Made by a program: the position numbers and the translations under genes. From Bradyrhizobium sp. 132 (GTDB lineage Bacteria; Pseudomonadota; Alphaproteobacteria; Rhizobiales; Xanthobacteraceae): a DNA stretch of 64,000 nucleotides. The notes under the pieces were generated by a model. The model was not told where the DNA came from and made no database searches. It saw only the letters and a program-made list of their open reading frames with translations. Positions 19,127 through 28,110 of the stretch are shown piece after piece; the stretch's first letter is position 1; the number at the start of each line of letters is the position of its first letter. The stretch lies in the NCBI RefSeq assembly GCF_023074185.1, contig NZ_JADPKY010000018.1, positions 1 to 64,000 of the forward strand, read 5' to 3'.

Positions 19127-19651
19127 GTGAGCAAAGCCCCTACCAAGGTCTCGCCCGACCTCGATACCCCCACCGATCTGTCGCCTCAGGCGGTCAAGAA
19201 GGTTTCGGAGGCGCTCAACGTGCTTCTGGCCGATGCGTTCGCGCTGTATCTGAAGACCAAGAACTTCCACTGGCACATCAGCGGCCGGCATTTCCGCGAC
19301 TATCATTTGCTGCTCGACGAACAGTCCGACCAGATCTTCGCCACCACGGACCAACTCGCTGAACGGGTCCGCAAGATCGGCGGCACCACGCTGAAGTCGA
19401 TCGGCCAGGTCGCGAAACTCCAGACCATCAAGGACAACAACGAGGACTACGTCCCGCCGCGCGAGATGTTGCGTGAATTGATGCAGGACAATAAGCACGT
19501 CGCGAGCGCGATGCGAAAAGCGCACGAGGTGTGCGACGAGGCCGGCGACGTCGCCAGCGCCAGCATCCTCGAGAACTTCATCGACGAGACCGAGCGCCGC
19601 ACCTGGTTCCTGTTCGAAGCCACACGTCAGGAAGGCGCCAACGAGGCGTAG
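19127..19651 (+). CDS. Dps-family ferritin-like DNA-protection protein
   Basis: From a GTG at 19127 with AGGAAGG upstream the product is 174 residues. The intersubunit ferroxidase ligands are in NFHWHISGRHFRDYH and LLLDEQSDQIFATTDQLAER, as in Dps dodecamers, which store iron using hydrogen peroxide and shield DNA. The N-terminus (SKAPTKVSPDLDTPTDLS) is short and mildly basic. The gene is alone. An in-frame ATG at 19079 would add 16 residues without a ribosome site. Confidence 0.9.
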   Translation: MSKAPTKVSPDLDTPTDLSPQAVKKVSEALNVLLADAFALYLKTKNFHWHISGRHFRDYHLLLDEQSDQIFATTDQLAERVRKIGGTTLKSIGQVAKLQTIKDNNEDYVPPREMLRELMQDNKHVASAMRKAHEVCDEAGDVASASILENFIDETERRTWFLFEATRQEGANEA

Positions 19652-19662
19652 GGCACGCTGTG

Positions 19663-19759
19663 GCAGGGTGGGCAAAGGCGCGCTCTTCGCGCGCCGTGCC
19701 CCACCATCCATCTGCAGTTCAAGTCATTTGGTGGGCACGCTTGGCTTTGCCCACCCTGC
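19663..19759. repeat. Extragenic inverted repeat
   Basis: GCAGGGTGGGCAAAG at 19663-19677 is the exact reverse complement of 19745-19759. Inside lie shorter GC-rich arms (GGCGCGC/GCGCGCC near 19677-19693). It has the look of a dispersed REP-type element and fills most of the gap between the Dps and cupin genes. It may also stop transcription from both convergent genes. Confidence 0.65.
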
Positions 19760-19775
19760 GGCACCGCCGTTGCGA

Positions 19776-20297
19776 CTACCGCCACAACCGCATCAACGCG
19801 CCATTCTTGCCCGTCACCGGATCGGCCGGCGGCAGCGCGACGTTTGGAACCGTCTTCAGCGCTTTCGCGTGATTCTCCGGCGTTGCCCGGGTGATCTCCA
19901 TCTTCGCACCCGGCGGATAGGCGCCGATCACGCAGAAATCCTCGCTCGCCTTGATGCATTGATGCCCGGTGCCGGCAGGGAGAATCGCGACGTCCCCGGC
20001 CTTGATCTCCAGCTCCTGACCGTGGTCGCCACCGAAGCGGACCCGCGCGCTCCCGCGCGCAACGCCGAGCACCTCATGCACCGTCGCGTGATAGTGCAGA
20101 TAGTCGAAGACCCCATTGCGCCACGTCCCGCCCCAGCCGTTCGCTTCGAACAAACTTTCGATCGTCTCTTCCGGCTGTCTGGAATCGAACTTCACCGCGC
20201 CCTGGTAGACCAGGAACGGGAGGATGTTGTTCGGCACGAGCCCGTCGTCCTCGAACACGATGGCGAGCGGCTCGGCATTATCGCGGACGGCGGGCAT
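19776..20297 (-). CDS. Cupin-domain protein (YjlB-like)
   Basis: The 173-residue protein has one double-stranded beta-helix: YLHYHATVHEVLGVARGSAR supplies the His/Glu metal ligands of cupin motif 1, and GDVAILPAGTGHQCI gives motif 2. The fold binds a divalent metal; the family's reaction is not known. It is convergent with the Dps gene. The ATG at 20297 is the only good start. Confidence 0.8.
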   Translation of the reverse strand: MPAVRDNAEPLAIVFEDDGLVPNNILPFLVYQGAVKFDSRQPEETIESLFEANGWGGTWRNGVFDYLHYHATVHEVLGVARGSARVRFGGDHGQELEIKAGDVAILPAGTGHQCIKASEDFCVIGAYPPGAKMEITRATPENHAKALKTVPNVALPPADPVTGKNGALMRLWR

Positions 20298-20365
20298 GGC
20301 GGGGCTCCTGCGTGAGCGTAGCAGGGATCAACGAGGGAAATTAGGTGGCGTTCCTCAATGACAGA

Positions 20366-20387
20366 AGCCCGGGAGAAGGCCCGGGCT
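20366..20387 (-). terminator. Stem-loop after carA
   Basis: AGCCCGGG pairs with CCCGGGCT around a 6-nt loop, 33 nt past the carA stop. The following U content is low, so this is a weaker call. Confidence 0.55.
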
Positions 20388-20419
20388 CGATGTCATCAAA
20401 GTGGTCGCAAGAGCGCGCC

Positions 20420-21610
20420 TTACGCGCTCTTGTTCTGCCGCATCAGGTCCGCGAAACGCTGGAACAGATAGTGCGAATCGCGCGGACCCGGTGAGGCCTC
20501 GGGGTGGTATTGCACCGAGAACACCGGTTTGCCGTCGAGCTGGATACCGCAATTGGAGCCGTCGAACAGCGAGATGTGAGTCTGGGTCGCGCCCGTCGGC
20601 AGGGTGCTCTCGTCCACGGCAAAGCCGTGGTTCATCGAGGTGATCTCGACCTTGCCAGTGGTCTCGTCCTTCACGGGGTGATTGGCGCCGTGATGGCCCT
20701 GATGCATCTTCCTCGTCTTGGCGCCGACCGCGAGGCCGAGCATCTGGTGACCGAGACAAATTCCGAACGTCGGCGTGCCCGACTTGATCACGTCCTGGAT
20801 CACAGGCACGGCATATTTGCCGGTCGCGGCCGGATCGCCCGGACCGTTCGACAGGAACACGCCGTCCGGCTTCATCGCAAGAATATCTTCGGATGAGGTC
20901 GTTGCCGGCACCACCGTCACCTTGCAGCCGACGCCGGCGAGCAGGCGCAAAATGTTGCGCTTGACGCCGTAGTCGATGGCGACGACGTTGAACTCAGGCT
21001 TGTCCTGCCGGCCAAAGCCCTTCTCCCACAGCCACGGCGTCTCGTCCCAGGTGAAGCGCTGGCCGGAGGTGACCATCGGCACGAGGTCCATGCCCTCGAG
21101 GCCCGGCCATTCGCGCGCTTCTTCCTTCAGGCCATGCAGATCGAACTCGCCGTCCCTGGCGTGCGCGATCACGGCGTTGGGCATGCCCTTGCTGCGGATC
21201 AGCGCGGTCAGTGCACGGGTGTCGATGCCGGAGAGGCCGATGATGCCGCGCGCCTTCAGCCACTGGTCGAGATGCTTGGTGGCGCGGTAGTTCGAGGGAT
21301 CGGTGATCGCGGTGCGCAAGATCACGCCGCGCGCGCCGGGCGTCGCGGCCATGTTCACCGTCTCGATGTCGTCGTCGTTGGTGCCGACGTTGCCGATATG
21401 CGGGAAGGTGAAGGTGATGAGCTGGCCGGCATAGGAGGGATCGGTGAGGATCTCCTCGTAGCCGGTCATCGCGGTGTTGAAGCAGACCTCGCCGACGGCT
21501 TGGCCTTCGGCCCCGAGACCAAAGCCTTCGAGCACCGTGCCGTCGGCAAGCACCAACAGCGCGGTCGGTTTGTGGTCCGGCCAGGCGGTATCGTTTTCGG
21601 ATTGTGTCAT
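20420..21610 (-). CDS. carA: Carbamoyl-phosphate synthase small (glutaminase) subunit
   Basis: The 396-residue protein has the N-terminal CPSase small-chain domain (ADGTVLEGFGLGAEGQAVGE) and a C-terminal class I amidotransferase with the nucleophile Cys in FGICLGHQMLGLAVG and the His/Glu pair in FSVQYHPEASPGPRDS. It releases ammonia from glutamine and channels it to CarB, encoded 4 kb away on the same strand. Length is normal. Confidence 0.97.
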   Translation of the reverse strand: MTQSENDTAWPDHKPTALLVLADGTVLEGFGLGAEGQAVGEVCFNTAMTGYEEILTDPSYAGQLITFTFPHIGNVGTNDDDIETVNMAATPGARGVILRTAITDPSNYRATKHLDQWLKARGIIGLSGIDTRALTALIRSKGMPNAVIAHARDGEFDLHGLKEEAREWPGLEGMDLVPMVTSGQRFTWDETPWLWEKGFGRQDKPEFNVVAIDYGVKRNILRLLAGVGCKVTVVPATTSSEDILAMKPDGVFLSNGPGDPAATGKYAVPVIQDVIKSGTPTFGICLGHQMLGLAVGAKTRKMHQGHHGANHPVKDETTGKVEITSMNHGFAVDESTLPTGATQTHISLFDGSNCGIQLDGKPVFSVQYHPEASPGPRDSHYLFQRFADLMRQNKSA

Positions 21611-21757
21611 AAGCCCGGTTCATAGTCCCCGCGGGCGCTGCCGTCAAAGCGGAGAAGCGCGGATTCACATGCGTTTTTGCATATTTGACAGCTCGCCTCG
21701 GGCCCTTCAGCTTGAGCGGCACAATTTCCGGCAATTGTTGGGGCTTGAGAGGCAATA

Positions 21758-22486
21758 ATGGACCAGACGACCCCGATTGTGCTGGTTCCGGGATTGGCGT
21801 CCTCGGCCCGGATCTATGCCCCGGTGATCCCCTCGCTCTGGCGGTTCGGCCCGGTGATGGTCGCCAACCATATCCGTGACGACAGCATGGCCGCGATCGC
21901 CCGTCGGGTGCTGAGCGAGGCGCCGCCGCGCTTCGCGCTCGCCGGCCATTCGATGGGCGGCTACGTCGCGCTCGAGATCATGCGCCAGGCGCCCGAGCGG
22001 GTGGCTAGGCTCGCGCTGATCAACACCCAGGCCCGGCCGGACACGGAGGAGGCGACCGCGCGCCGCCGCGGCCTGATGGAGCGGGCCAAGCGCGGCGAGC
22101 TGCGTGCGGCTCGCGAGGAGATGTTTCCCGAACTGGTGCATCCCTCGCGCCGCGACGATGCCGGCATTCGTCAGCTCGTGCATGAACAGGGCGAGGATGT
22201 CGGCGTCGAAGGCTATCTGCGGCAGCAGACCGCGATCATCGCGCGGGTGGATTCACGGCCGACGCTTGCGACGATCAAATGCCCGACGCTGGTGCTGACG
22301 GGCGATGCCGACAACACCATCCCCAACGCGTTCTCGAAAGAGATGGCGGAGGGCATTGCTGGCGCAAAGCTCGTGGTCCTGTCGAATTGCGGACATCTGC
22401 CGCAGCCGGAGCAGCCTGAGGCAACGGTGCGAGCGCTGGTCGAATGGCTGGGAACCCCGGTTGTCTCAGGGCTGCGAACGGCCTAG
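21758..22486 (+). CDS. Alpha/beta hydrolase
   Basis: The 242-residue protein has the nucleophile elbow GHSMGG with Ser near residue 65, an HG-less oxyanion loop (LVPGLASSARIY), a likely Asp in TGDADNTIPN and the His in NCGHLPQPEQP. It has no signal peptide and is cytoplasmic. Relatives are esterases or lactonases with unknown natural substrates. It lies 33 nt upstream of the YqeY-like gene on the same strand. Confidence 0.85.
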   Translation: MDQTTPIVLVPGLASSARIYAPVIPSLWRFGPVMVANHIRDDSMAAIARRVLSEAPPRFALAGHSMGGYVALEIMRQAPERVARLALINTQARPDTEEATARRRGLMERAKRGELRAAREEMFPELVHPSRRDDAGIRQLVHEQGEDVGVEGYLRQQTAIIARVDSRPTLATIKCPTLVLTGDADNTIPNAFSKEMAEGIAGAKLVVLSNCGHLPQPEQPEATVRALVEWLGTPVVSGLRTA

Positions 22487-22519
22487 ATCAGGCGTCGGAT
22501 ATTCTAGGGGAGCACGATC

Positions 22520-22975
22520 ATGCTGCGCGATGACATCAACAATGCGGTCAAGGAGGCCATGAAGGCCAAGGAAGAGCGCAAGCTGTCCACGCTGCGCATG
22601 GTCAACTCGACCATCAAGAACGCCGACATCGAGGCGCGCGGCAACGGCAAGCCGCCGCTGTCGGACGCAGACCTGCTCGGCGTTTTTCAGAAGATGATCA
22701 AGCAGCGCCAGGAATCGGTCGAGCTCTACGAGAAGGGCGGCCGTGCCGAACTCGCCGCGCAGGAGCGCGAGGAGATCGCGGTGATCTCGGCCTATCTGCC
22801 GAAGCAGATGTCGGACGACGACGTGAAGAAAGCGATCTCGGACGCGATCGCCGAGACCGGCGCGGCCGGCATGAAGGACATGGGCAAGGTGATCGCCGTG
22901 TTGAAGACGAAGTACGCCGGCCAGATGGATTTCGGCAAGGCCAGCGGTCTGGTGAAGGCCGCGCTGACGGGCTGA
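22520..22975 (+). CDS. GatB/YqeY-domain protein
   Basis: The 151-residue protein is a full-length YqeY: two helical domains, starting MLRDDINNAVKEAMKAKEER and ending GKASGLVKAALTG. The fold resembles the tRNA-binding tail of GatB and GatE. The family is conserved beside dnaG and rpoD in many bacteria, and in rhizobia often beside carA; here 12 kb of other genes separate it from dnaG. Its cellular role is not settled. The ATG at 22520 follows a GGGGAG site. Confidence 0.9.
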   Translation: MLRDDINNAVKEAMKAKEERKLSTLRMVNSTIKNADIEARGNGKPPLSDADLLGVFQKMIKQRQESVELYEKGGRAELAAQEREEIAVISAYLPKQMSDDDVKKAISDAIAETGAAGMKDMGKVIAVLKTKYAGQMDFGKASGLVKAALTG

Positions 22976-22977
22976 GC

Positions 22978-23016
22978 CGTCATTCCGGGATCGCGCTTCG
23001 CGCGCCCGGAATGACG
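22978..23016. repeat. Short palindromic extragenic element
   Basis: CGTCATTCCGGG at 22978-22989 pairs with CCCGGAATGACG at 23005-23016 around GCGC-rich inner arms. Elements of this form are common between bradyrhizobial genes. It could also act as a terminator for the YqeY-like gene. Confidence 0.7.
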
Positions 23017-23038
23017 AAAGAAACTCGGGAGGCAACCG

Positions 23039-24178
23039 ATGACCGGCGCCATAAAACCCTTTCGCATCGCCATCAGCGACGACATCCTCACCGACCTCAA
23101 GTTGCGCCTCGCGCGCACGCGCTGGCCGGAGGCGGAGCTGGTCGACGACTGGAGCCAGGGCGCGCCGCTGAAATGGATCCGGGAGATCTGCACCTATTGG
23201 GCCAACGAGTATGATTGGCGCGCGCGCGAAGCAAAGCTCAACCGCTTCGAGCAATCCACCACCGAGATCGACGGGCTCGACATCCATTTCCTGCATGTGC
23301 GATCGAAGGAGCCGGCGGCGCTGCCGCTGATCATCACCCATGGCTGGCCCGGCTCGATCGTCGAATTCCAGAAGGTGATCGCGCCGCTGGTCGATCCCGC
23401 CGCGCATGGCGGCAATCCCGCCGATGCCTTCCATGTTATCTGTCCATCGCTCCCGGGTTTTGGCTTCTCCGCGAAGCCGAAGGCCACCGGCTGGGGCGTT
23501 GATCGCATCGCCGCGACCTGGGCCAAGCTGATGGACCGGCTCGGTTACGCGCGCTATGGCGCGCAAGGCGGCGACTGGGGCTCGGCGGTGACGACCTCGC
23601 TTGGCATGCAGGACGGCGACCATTGCGCCGGCATTCACATCACGCTCGCCTTCAACGCAGCGCCGAAGGTCGATGGCGAACCGACACCGAAGGAGAAGCG
23701 GGCGCTCGCCGGCCTCAAGCATTACGTCGATCTCGACTCCGGCTATTCGAAGCAGCAATCGACGCGGCCGCAGACCCTCGGCTACGGCTTGACGGATTCG
23801 CCGAGCGGGCAGGCGGCCTGGATTCTGGAAAAATTCTGGGCCTGGACCGATTGCAACGGCCATCCCGAAAACATCTTCACCCGGGACGAGCTGCTCGACA
23901 ACGTCATGCTCTATTGGGCGACGGAGACGGCGACCTCATCGGCGCGGCTCTATTGGGAAAGTTTTGGCAAGCGCCGCACCACGCCGGTCGTCAAGGTGCC
24001 GACCGGCGTCGCTGTCTTCCCCAGGGAGATCATCACGCCGGTGCGGCGCTGGATGGAGCCGAACTTCCACAACATCACGCATTGGAGCGAGATGGAGAAG
24101 GGCGGGCATTTCGCTGCGTTCGAGCAGCCGGAGCTGTACGTCGGCGAGGTCCGCAAGTTCTTCGCGACCGTGAGGTAG
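23039..24178 (+). CDS. Epoxide hydrolase (EHN-type alpha/beta hydrolase)
   Basis: The 379-residue protein has the N-terminal EHN domain (ISDDILTDLKLRLARTRWPE), the oxyanion HGWPGS at 101-106, the nucleophile Asp at 179 in GAQGGDWGS and the catalytic His in GGHFAAFEQPE. It opens epoxides to diols through an ester intermediate. The acyl-CoA ligase starts 10 nt after its stop, so the two form an operon that may activate a hydroxylated or unsaturated acid. The substrate is unknown. Confidence 0.88.
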   Translation: MTGAIKPFRIAISDDILTDLKLRLARTRWPEAELVDDWSQGAPLKWIREICTYWANEYDWRAREAKLNRFEQSTTEIDGLDIHFLHVRSKEPAALPLIITHGWPGSIVEFQKVIAPLVDPAAHGGNPADAFHVICPSLPGFGFSAKPKATGWGVDRIAATWAKLMDRLGYARYGAQGGDWGSAVTTSLGMQDGDHCAGIHITLAFNAAPKVDGEPTPKEKRALAGLKHYVDLDSGYSKQQSTRPQTLGYGLTDSPSGQAAWILEKFWAWTDCNGHPENIFTRDELLDNVMLYWATETATSSARLYWESFGKRRTTPVVKVPTGVAVFPREIITPVRRWMEPNFHNITHWSEMEKGGHFAAFEQPELYVGEVRKFFATVR

Positions 24179-24188
24179 GATCAAGTTC

Positions 24189-25799
24189 ATGCTCACTGAA
24201 GCCGCAACCTACGACGAGCTCTATCGCAACTTCCGCTGGGACGTCCCGGCGCGCTTCAACATGGCGGAGGCCTGCTGCGATCGCCATGCCGACGGCACCG
24301 GCCGCCTCGCGCTGGTCTATGCCGACGAGAACGGCGCCATCACGCGCACCTCCTTCGACGAGGTCGCGGAGATGTCGCGTCGCTTCGCCAATGTGCTGAA
24401 GGCGGATGGTCTTGCTCGCGGCGACCGCGTCGCGGTGTTCCTGTCGCAATCGCTGGAGCTGCCGATCGCGCACATGGCGGCATTCCGTTCGGCGATGATC
24501 TCGATCCCGCTGTTCGCACTGTTCGGCGAGGACGCGCTGGAGTTCCGGCTTTCGAATTCACAGGCCAAGGCGATCGTCACGGACGAGGGCGGCTGGGAGA
24601 AGCTTTCGAAGATTCGCGACCGCCTGCCGGACCTGAAGAACGTCTATGTCGTCGGCGAGCGCGCAGCCGCGGGCACGAAATCGTTCTGGGATTCGATCAA
24701 GGCCGCATCGCCTGACTTCGCACTGGTGGACACGTCTGCGGATGATCCCGCGCTGATCATCTATACCTCGGGCACGACAGGCAATCCGAAGGGCGCGCTG
24801 CATGCGCATCGCGTGGTGCTCGGCCATCTCCCCAATGTCGAGATGTGCCACAACTTCCTGCCGCGCGCCGGCGATCTCATGTGGACGCCGGCGGACTGGG
24901 CCTGGATCGGTGGACTCGTCAACGGCCTGTTCGCGTTCTGGTATCACGGCATCCCCCTTGTCGGTCACCGCGCGCGAAAATTCGAGCCGCAGGCGGCGAT
25001 GCAGATGATGGCCGATCTCGGTGTCCGCAACGTCTTCCTGCCGCCGACTGCGCTAAAACTGATGCGGCAGGCCGGCGTGACGCATTCCGGTGTCAAGCTG
25101 CGCAGCATCTTCACCGGCGGTGAATCCCTCGGCGGCGAGCTGCTCGGCTGGGTGCGCGAGACTTTTGGCATCGACGCGCATGAGGTGTTTGGCCAGACAG
25201 AATGCAATCTCGTGATCGGCAGCAACGCGAATCTGTTTCCGATCCGCCCCGGTTCGATGGGCAAGGCGACGCCGGGTTTCGATGTTCGCATCGTCAACGA
25301 CACAGGCGAGGAGCAGCCGAGGGGACAGCGCGGCATCATCGGCGTGCGCCAGCCGTGCCCGTGCACGATGATCGAGTACTGGCGCAATCCGGACGCGACG
25401 GCGAAGAAATATGCCGGCGAGTTCCTGCTCACCGGCGATCTCGGCATCCAGGATGAGGACGGTTACTTCTGGTACGTCAGCCGCGAGGACGACGTTATCA
25501 CGACCGCCGGCTATCGTGTCGGCCCGTCCGAGATCGAGCACACGCTGATGAAGCACCGGGCGGTGGCGATGGCAGCGGTGGTCGGCATTCCCGATCCGAT
25601 CCGCACCGAATCGATCAAGGCCTGGATCGTGCTGCGCCCGGGCTTTGCCGCCGGCGATGCGCTCGCGCGCGAGATCCAGGAGTTCGTCAAGGTGCAGCTC
25701 GCCGCCCACGAATACCCGCGCTTCGTGGAGTTCGCGGAGACACTGCCGATGACGGCGACCGGAAAGGTGCTGCGGCGCGAACTGCGGGCGCTCGGGTAG
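24189..25799 (+). CDS. AMP-forming acyl-CoA ligase
   Basis: The 536-residue protein is an ANL-superfamily ligase. The P-loop YTSGTTGNPKG lies at 192-202, FGQTECNLVIG gives the A5 motif, LTGDLGIQDEDGYFWYVSRE the hinge and MTATGKVLRREL the catalytic Lys near the C-terminus. It adenylates a carboxylic acid and passes it to CoA. Overall it resembles the ACSM/medium-chain group rather than acetyl-CoA synthetase. It is translated just after the epoxide hydrolase. Confidence 0.9.
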   Translation: MLTEAATYDELYRNFRWDVPARFNMAEACCDRHADGTGRLALVYADENGAITRTSFDEVAEMSRRFANVLKADGLARGDRVAVFLSQSLELPIAHMAAFRSAMISIPLFALFGEDALEFRLSNSQAKAIVTDEGGWEKLSKIRDRLPDLKNVYVVGERAAAGTKSFWDSIKAASPDFALVDTSADDPALIIYTSGTTGNPKGALHAHRVVLGHLPNVEMCHNFLPRAGDLMWTPADWAWIGGLVNGLFAFWYHGIPLVGHRARKFEPQAAMQMMADLGVRNVFLPPTALKLMRQAGVTHSGVKLRSIFTGGESLGGELLGWVRETFGIDAHEVFGQTECNLVIGSNANLFPIRPGSMGKATPGFDVRIVNDTGEEQPRGQRGIIGVRQPCPCTMIEYWRNPDATAKKYAGEFLLTGDLGIQDEDGYFWYVSREDDVITTAGYRVGPSEIEHTLMKHRAVAMAAVVGIPDPIRTESIKAWIVLRPGFAAGDALAREIQEFVKVQLAAHEYPRFVEFAETLPMTATGKVLRRELRALG

Positions 25800-25813
25800 A
25801 GCACGTCGTCATC

Positions 25814-25975
25814 TTATCGCGACGGCGCCGACAGCGCTGACCGCAGCATCGCTGCGAGGTCTCGTCCCCGGAACGGCTTGGTCAGGATGAAGGCGTTGCC
25901 GACCCCGTCGGGCGCCTTGACCGGATTTTGGGCCGCCGTCATCGTGATGCTGCTGATCGTCTCGGCGCTGCCGTA
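25814..25975 (-). pseudogene. C-terminal fragment of a response-regulator receiver domain
   Basis: The minus strand encodes ISSITMTAAQ, then NAFILTKPFRGRDLAAMLRS and a stop. That is the beta-4 to alpha-5 end of a receiver domain, with the conserved Lys in TKPF. No upstream part with the acidic pocket or phospho-Asp can be found in the next bases, which read as low-complexity Pro/Ala/Arg. It is therefore a remnant of a deleted signalling gene. Confidence 0.55.
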
Positions 25976-26101
25976 TTTCTTGGGCCCCGGCGGTGACGCT
26001 GCCCGTGCGCGGGCAGGCGAACTGGCATCTTTATCGGAGGATCGTGGTGCCGGTGGCGGAACAGGAGCCGGACGCAACGGCAGCGAGCTATTCGCCCGTT
26101 G

Positions 26102-26194
26102 CTAGGCGGCGAGCGCCGGATGAGGGCGGTTCGAGTTAATCTCGGCCAATGATGCAAATTCATCGGCGCTGAGGGCGGCGCTGCTGCCGGTCAT
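26102..26194 (-). CDS. Possible 30-residue peptide coupled to the transglutaminase gene
   Basis: The ATG at 26194 overlaps the stop of the preceding gene as TGATG, a layout that favours translational coupling. The product is MTGSSAALSADEFASLAEIN followed by SNRPHPALAA. It has no recognisable family and could be a truncated gene start. It ends 127 nt before the receiver fragment, in a decayed stretch. Confidence 0.3.
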   Translation of the reverse strand: MTGSSAALSADEFASLAEINSNRPHPALAA

Positions 26195-27000
26195 CAGGCA
26201 ACCTCGTCGGTCCATACCTTGAAATTGAGCAGGGTATTCGGACCGAATGTCTGGGTGATCGGGACGTCCGCGGCGTCGCGTCCTTGTGCGATCAGCACGC
26301 GGCCGATCCGCGGCGTATTGTTGCGCGGATCGAACATGTGCCAGCTTCCACCGAGATAAGCCTCGAACCAGCCGGCGAAATCTCCCACGGCCCAGGGCTT
26401 CGGCGTGCCGATGTCGCTGAGATAGCCGGTGCAGTAGCGCGCCGGGATGTTCATGCAGCGGCAGAACGTGATGGCAAGATGCGCATAGTCGCGGCACACA
26501 CCCTTGCCTTCGTCGTAGGCTTCCCGCGCCGACTTGGTTGGGCGCGCGTGTTCATAGCCGAAAGCGATGTGACGGTGAACGAAATCGCAGATCGCCTGGA
26601 CCCGCGCCCAGCCAGGCGGCGTGTGCTCGAACAATTTCCATGCGATATCCGACAGGCGATCGGTCTCGCAGTAGCGACTGCCGAGCAGATAGACCAGCGT
26701 GTCGGCCGGCAGCGCTTCGACGGCGTGCTGAGACGCGTTCGGAAACACCGGGTCGGGCAGGCCGCTATCACTCACGACGCCGTCGCCGGCAAGGCGAAAG
26801 GCGCCGGCCGGCGCCACGATGCGGCTGCACCAATTGCCGAAGAGGTCACGATAGGGACTGATCGCCACCGAGGGTCTGGTGGTCAGCAGGTCGGGCACGA
26901 TGACATCGGAGGCGCGCGTGAAGTGCGTGCCCAACACTATGAGCATAGGCGTGGGCTGCGGGAATTCGTACAGCATCTCAAACCCGACGCGGAGCTTCAT
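26194..27000 (-). CDS. Transglutaminase-like (COG1305) protein lacking the usual catalytic His
   Basis: The 268-residue protein has a transglutaminase-like core with the nucleophile Cys at 169 (GKGVCRDYAHL) and the Asp at about 224 (MFDPRNN). The catalytic His expected in an HAW motif is replaced: the matching segment reads DFAGWFEAYL. The second transglutaminase in this window (32659-33570) has the normal THAWVQVYL. This variant may use another residue, or may act as a binding or non-enzymatic peptidase-like fold. It begins MKLRVGFEMLYEFPQPTPML and has no signal peptide. Confidence 0.8.
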   Translation of the reverse strand: MKLRVGFEMLYEFPQPTPMLIVLGTHFTRASDVIVPDLLTTRPSVAISPYRDLFGNWCSRIVAPAGAFRLAGDGVVSDSGLPDPVFPNASQHAVEALPADTLVYLLGSRYCETDRLSDIAWKLFEHTPPGWARVQAICDFVHRHIAFGYEHARPTKSAREAYDEGKGVCRDYAHLAITFCRCMNIPARYCTGYLSDIGTPKPWAVGDFAGWFEAYLGGSWHMFDPRNNTPRIGRVLIAQGRDAADVPITQTFGPNTLLNFKVWTDEVA

Positions 27001-27399
27001 ACGTTTTTCCCTTGGCTAAGCTCCCAACATGGCTACGGAGCGGTCGCGCACAAGGCTTTCGACGGCTTATTCGATCGAAAGCGGCCTTTGGCGCTCCAAA
27101 AGCGCGGCGCGGGCGAGAAAGCGATAGCTAATTGCAGCGATTGCGCGCACGGTGCGGGAATGTCGGAAAGGCCTGTCTTCTCTGCGCATACGCAGCGCCA
27201 CGACTATTCGCGCGCGACGTGAAGCGCCTCACTCCCTCGCACCGGTAAAGTCGACTCGTCGCCGACGTCATAACAGCGGTCGTTGCGCATACTGCCCATT
27301 CCAGCGGGTGAGCTGGACGCGGCAGGCTCATGCCGCGGACGCCTGAAGGTTCCACCGCGATTCGATCATGAGATCGAACGCCAACCGAAAGCACCCCTG
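27001..27399. other. Intergenic stretch, no gene seen
   Basis: I see no ORF with a credible start and family in these 399 nt, and no strong terminator. It must hold the promoter of the minus-strand transglutaminase-like gene on its left side. Confidence 0.5.
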
Positions 27400-27579
27400 A
27401 TGCAAACGTTCTCCCCACGGCACGTCAAGACAGAAGAAGCGCTTCGGCTCGGCGTAGAGTCGGGCTGGTACGCGATCAAGGTCAGCGGGACCTTTGTCTC
27501 GGGACCGCACGACTCGGAAGCGGATTGCAATCGCAAGATCGACGAGATCAATCCGCCGGCGGTGAAGAAGAAGCGATGA
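27400..27579 (+). CDS. Small hypothetical protein, 59 residues
   Basis: The product MQTFSPRHVKTEEALRLGVE continues SGWYAIKVSGTF and ends in a KKKR tail. It is soluble and compact, with a pattern I know from conserved rhizobial small proteins, but the function is unknown. The ATG at 27400 was chosen over an ATG at 27283, whose extension is Arg/His-rich and unlike the rest. No strong ribosome site is visible. It converges on the SRPBCC operon. Confidence 0.55.
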   Translation: MQTFSPRHVKTEEALRLGVESGWYAIKVSGTFVSGPHDSEADCNRKIDEINPPAVKKKR

Positions 27580-27597
27580 GGGCGCAGAGCCCGCCCG

Positions 27598-28110
27598 CTA
27601 CGGTGTCTTGATCCCCATCGCCTTCAACGCTTCCAGCATCTGCACCGGCGGCGCCGTCTTGATCTGCGGCGCCTTGCCCGTTTCCAGCAGGCTCTTCAGC
27701 CCCGACAGGATTGCGGGCCAGCCGGTGCGGCCGCCGGAGAGGATGTCGTCGCTGAGCGGACGGTCGTGGCCTTCGCTCATCGTCAGCCGAACCGCCTCGC
27801 CGACCGGTTCGATCTCGTAGGTGACCAGGGTCGGTCCGAGCTTTTCGAGCAGCTCGGGCCAATTGACGTTGAAGGTGACCGAGAGCTTTCGCGGCGGATC
27901 GTATGCGAGCACCTCGCCGCTGATGTGCAGGGCGCCATCGGGCGTGCGAACGATGAACGCGCCGCCAAGTCGCGGCTCGACCTCCACGGCATTGCCGAAG
28001 AAGTACTGCATGCTGAACTCGGCCGAAGTCAGTGCTTCCCACACCTTTTCCGGCGTCGAGGCAATGTAGATGGTGTAGACGGTGAGCGGCTTGAATTGGT
28101 CAAGGTTCAT
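27598..28110 (-). CDS. SRPBCC (AHSA1-like) protein, second of a pair
   Basis: The 170-residue START-like fold protein has IASTPEKVWEALTSAEF at the N-terminus and the hydrophobic-cavity strands typical of the Aha1 C-domain group. It ends with a block containing GWPAILSGLKSLLE, which its upstream neighbour shares almost exactly, so the two arose by duplication. Its start overlaps the neighbour's stop as ATGA. The ligand is unknown; bacterial members are usually found with an ArsR regulator, as here. Confidence 0.85.
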   Translation of the reverse strand: MNLDQFKPLTVYTIYIASTPEKVWEALTSAEFSMQYFFGNAVEVEPRLGGAFIVRTPDGALHISGEVLAYDPPRKLSVTFNVNWPELLEKLGPTLVTYEIEPVGEAVRLTMSEGHDRPLSDDILSGGRTGWPAILSGLKSLLETGKAPQIKTAPPVQMLEALKAMGIKTP

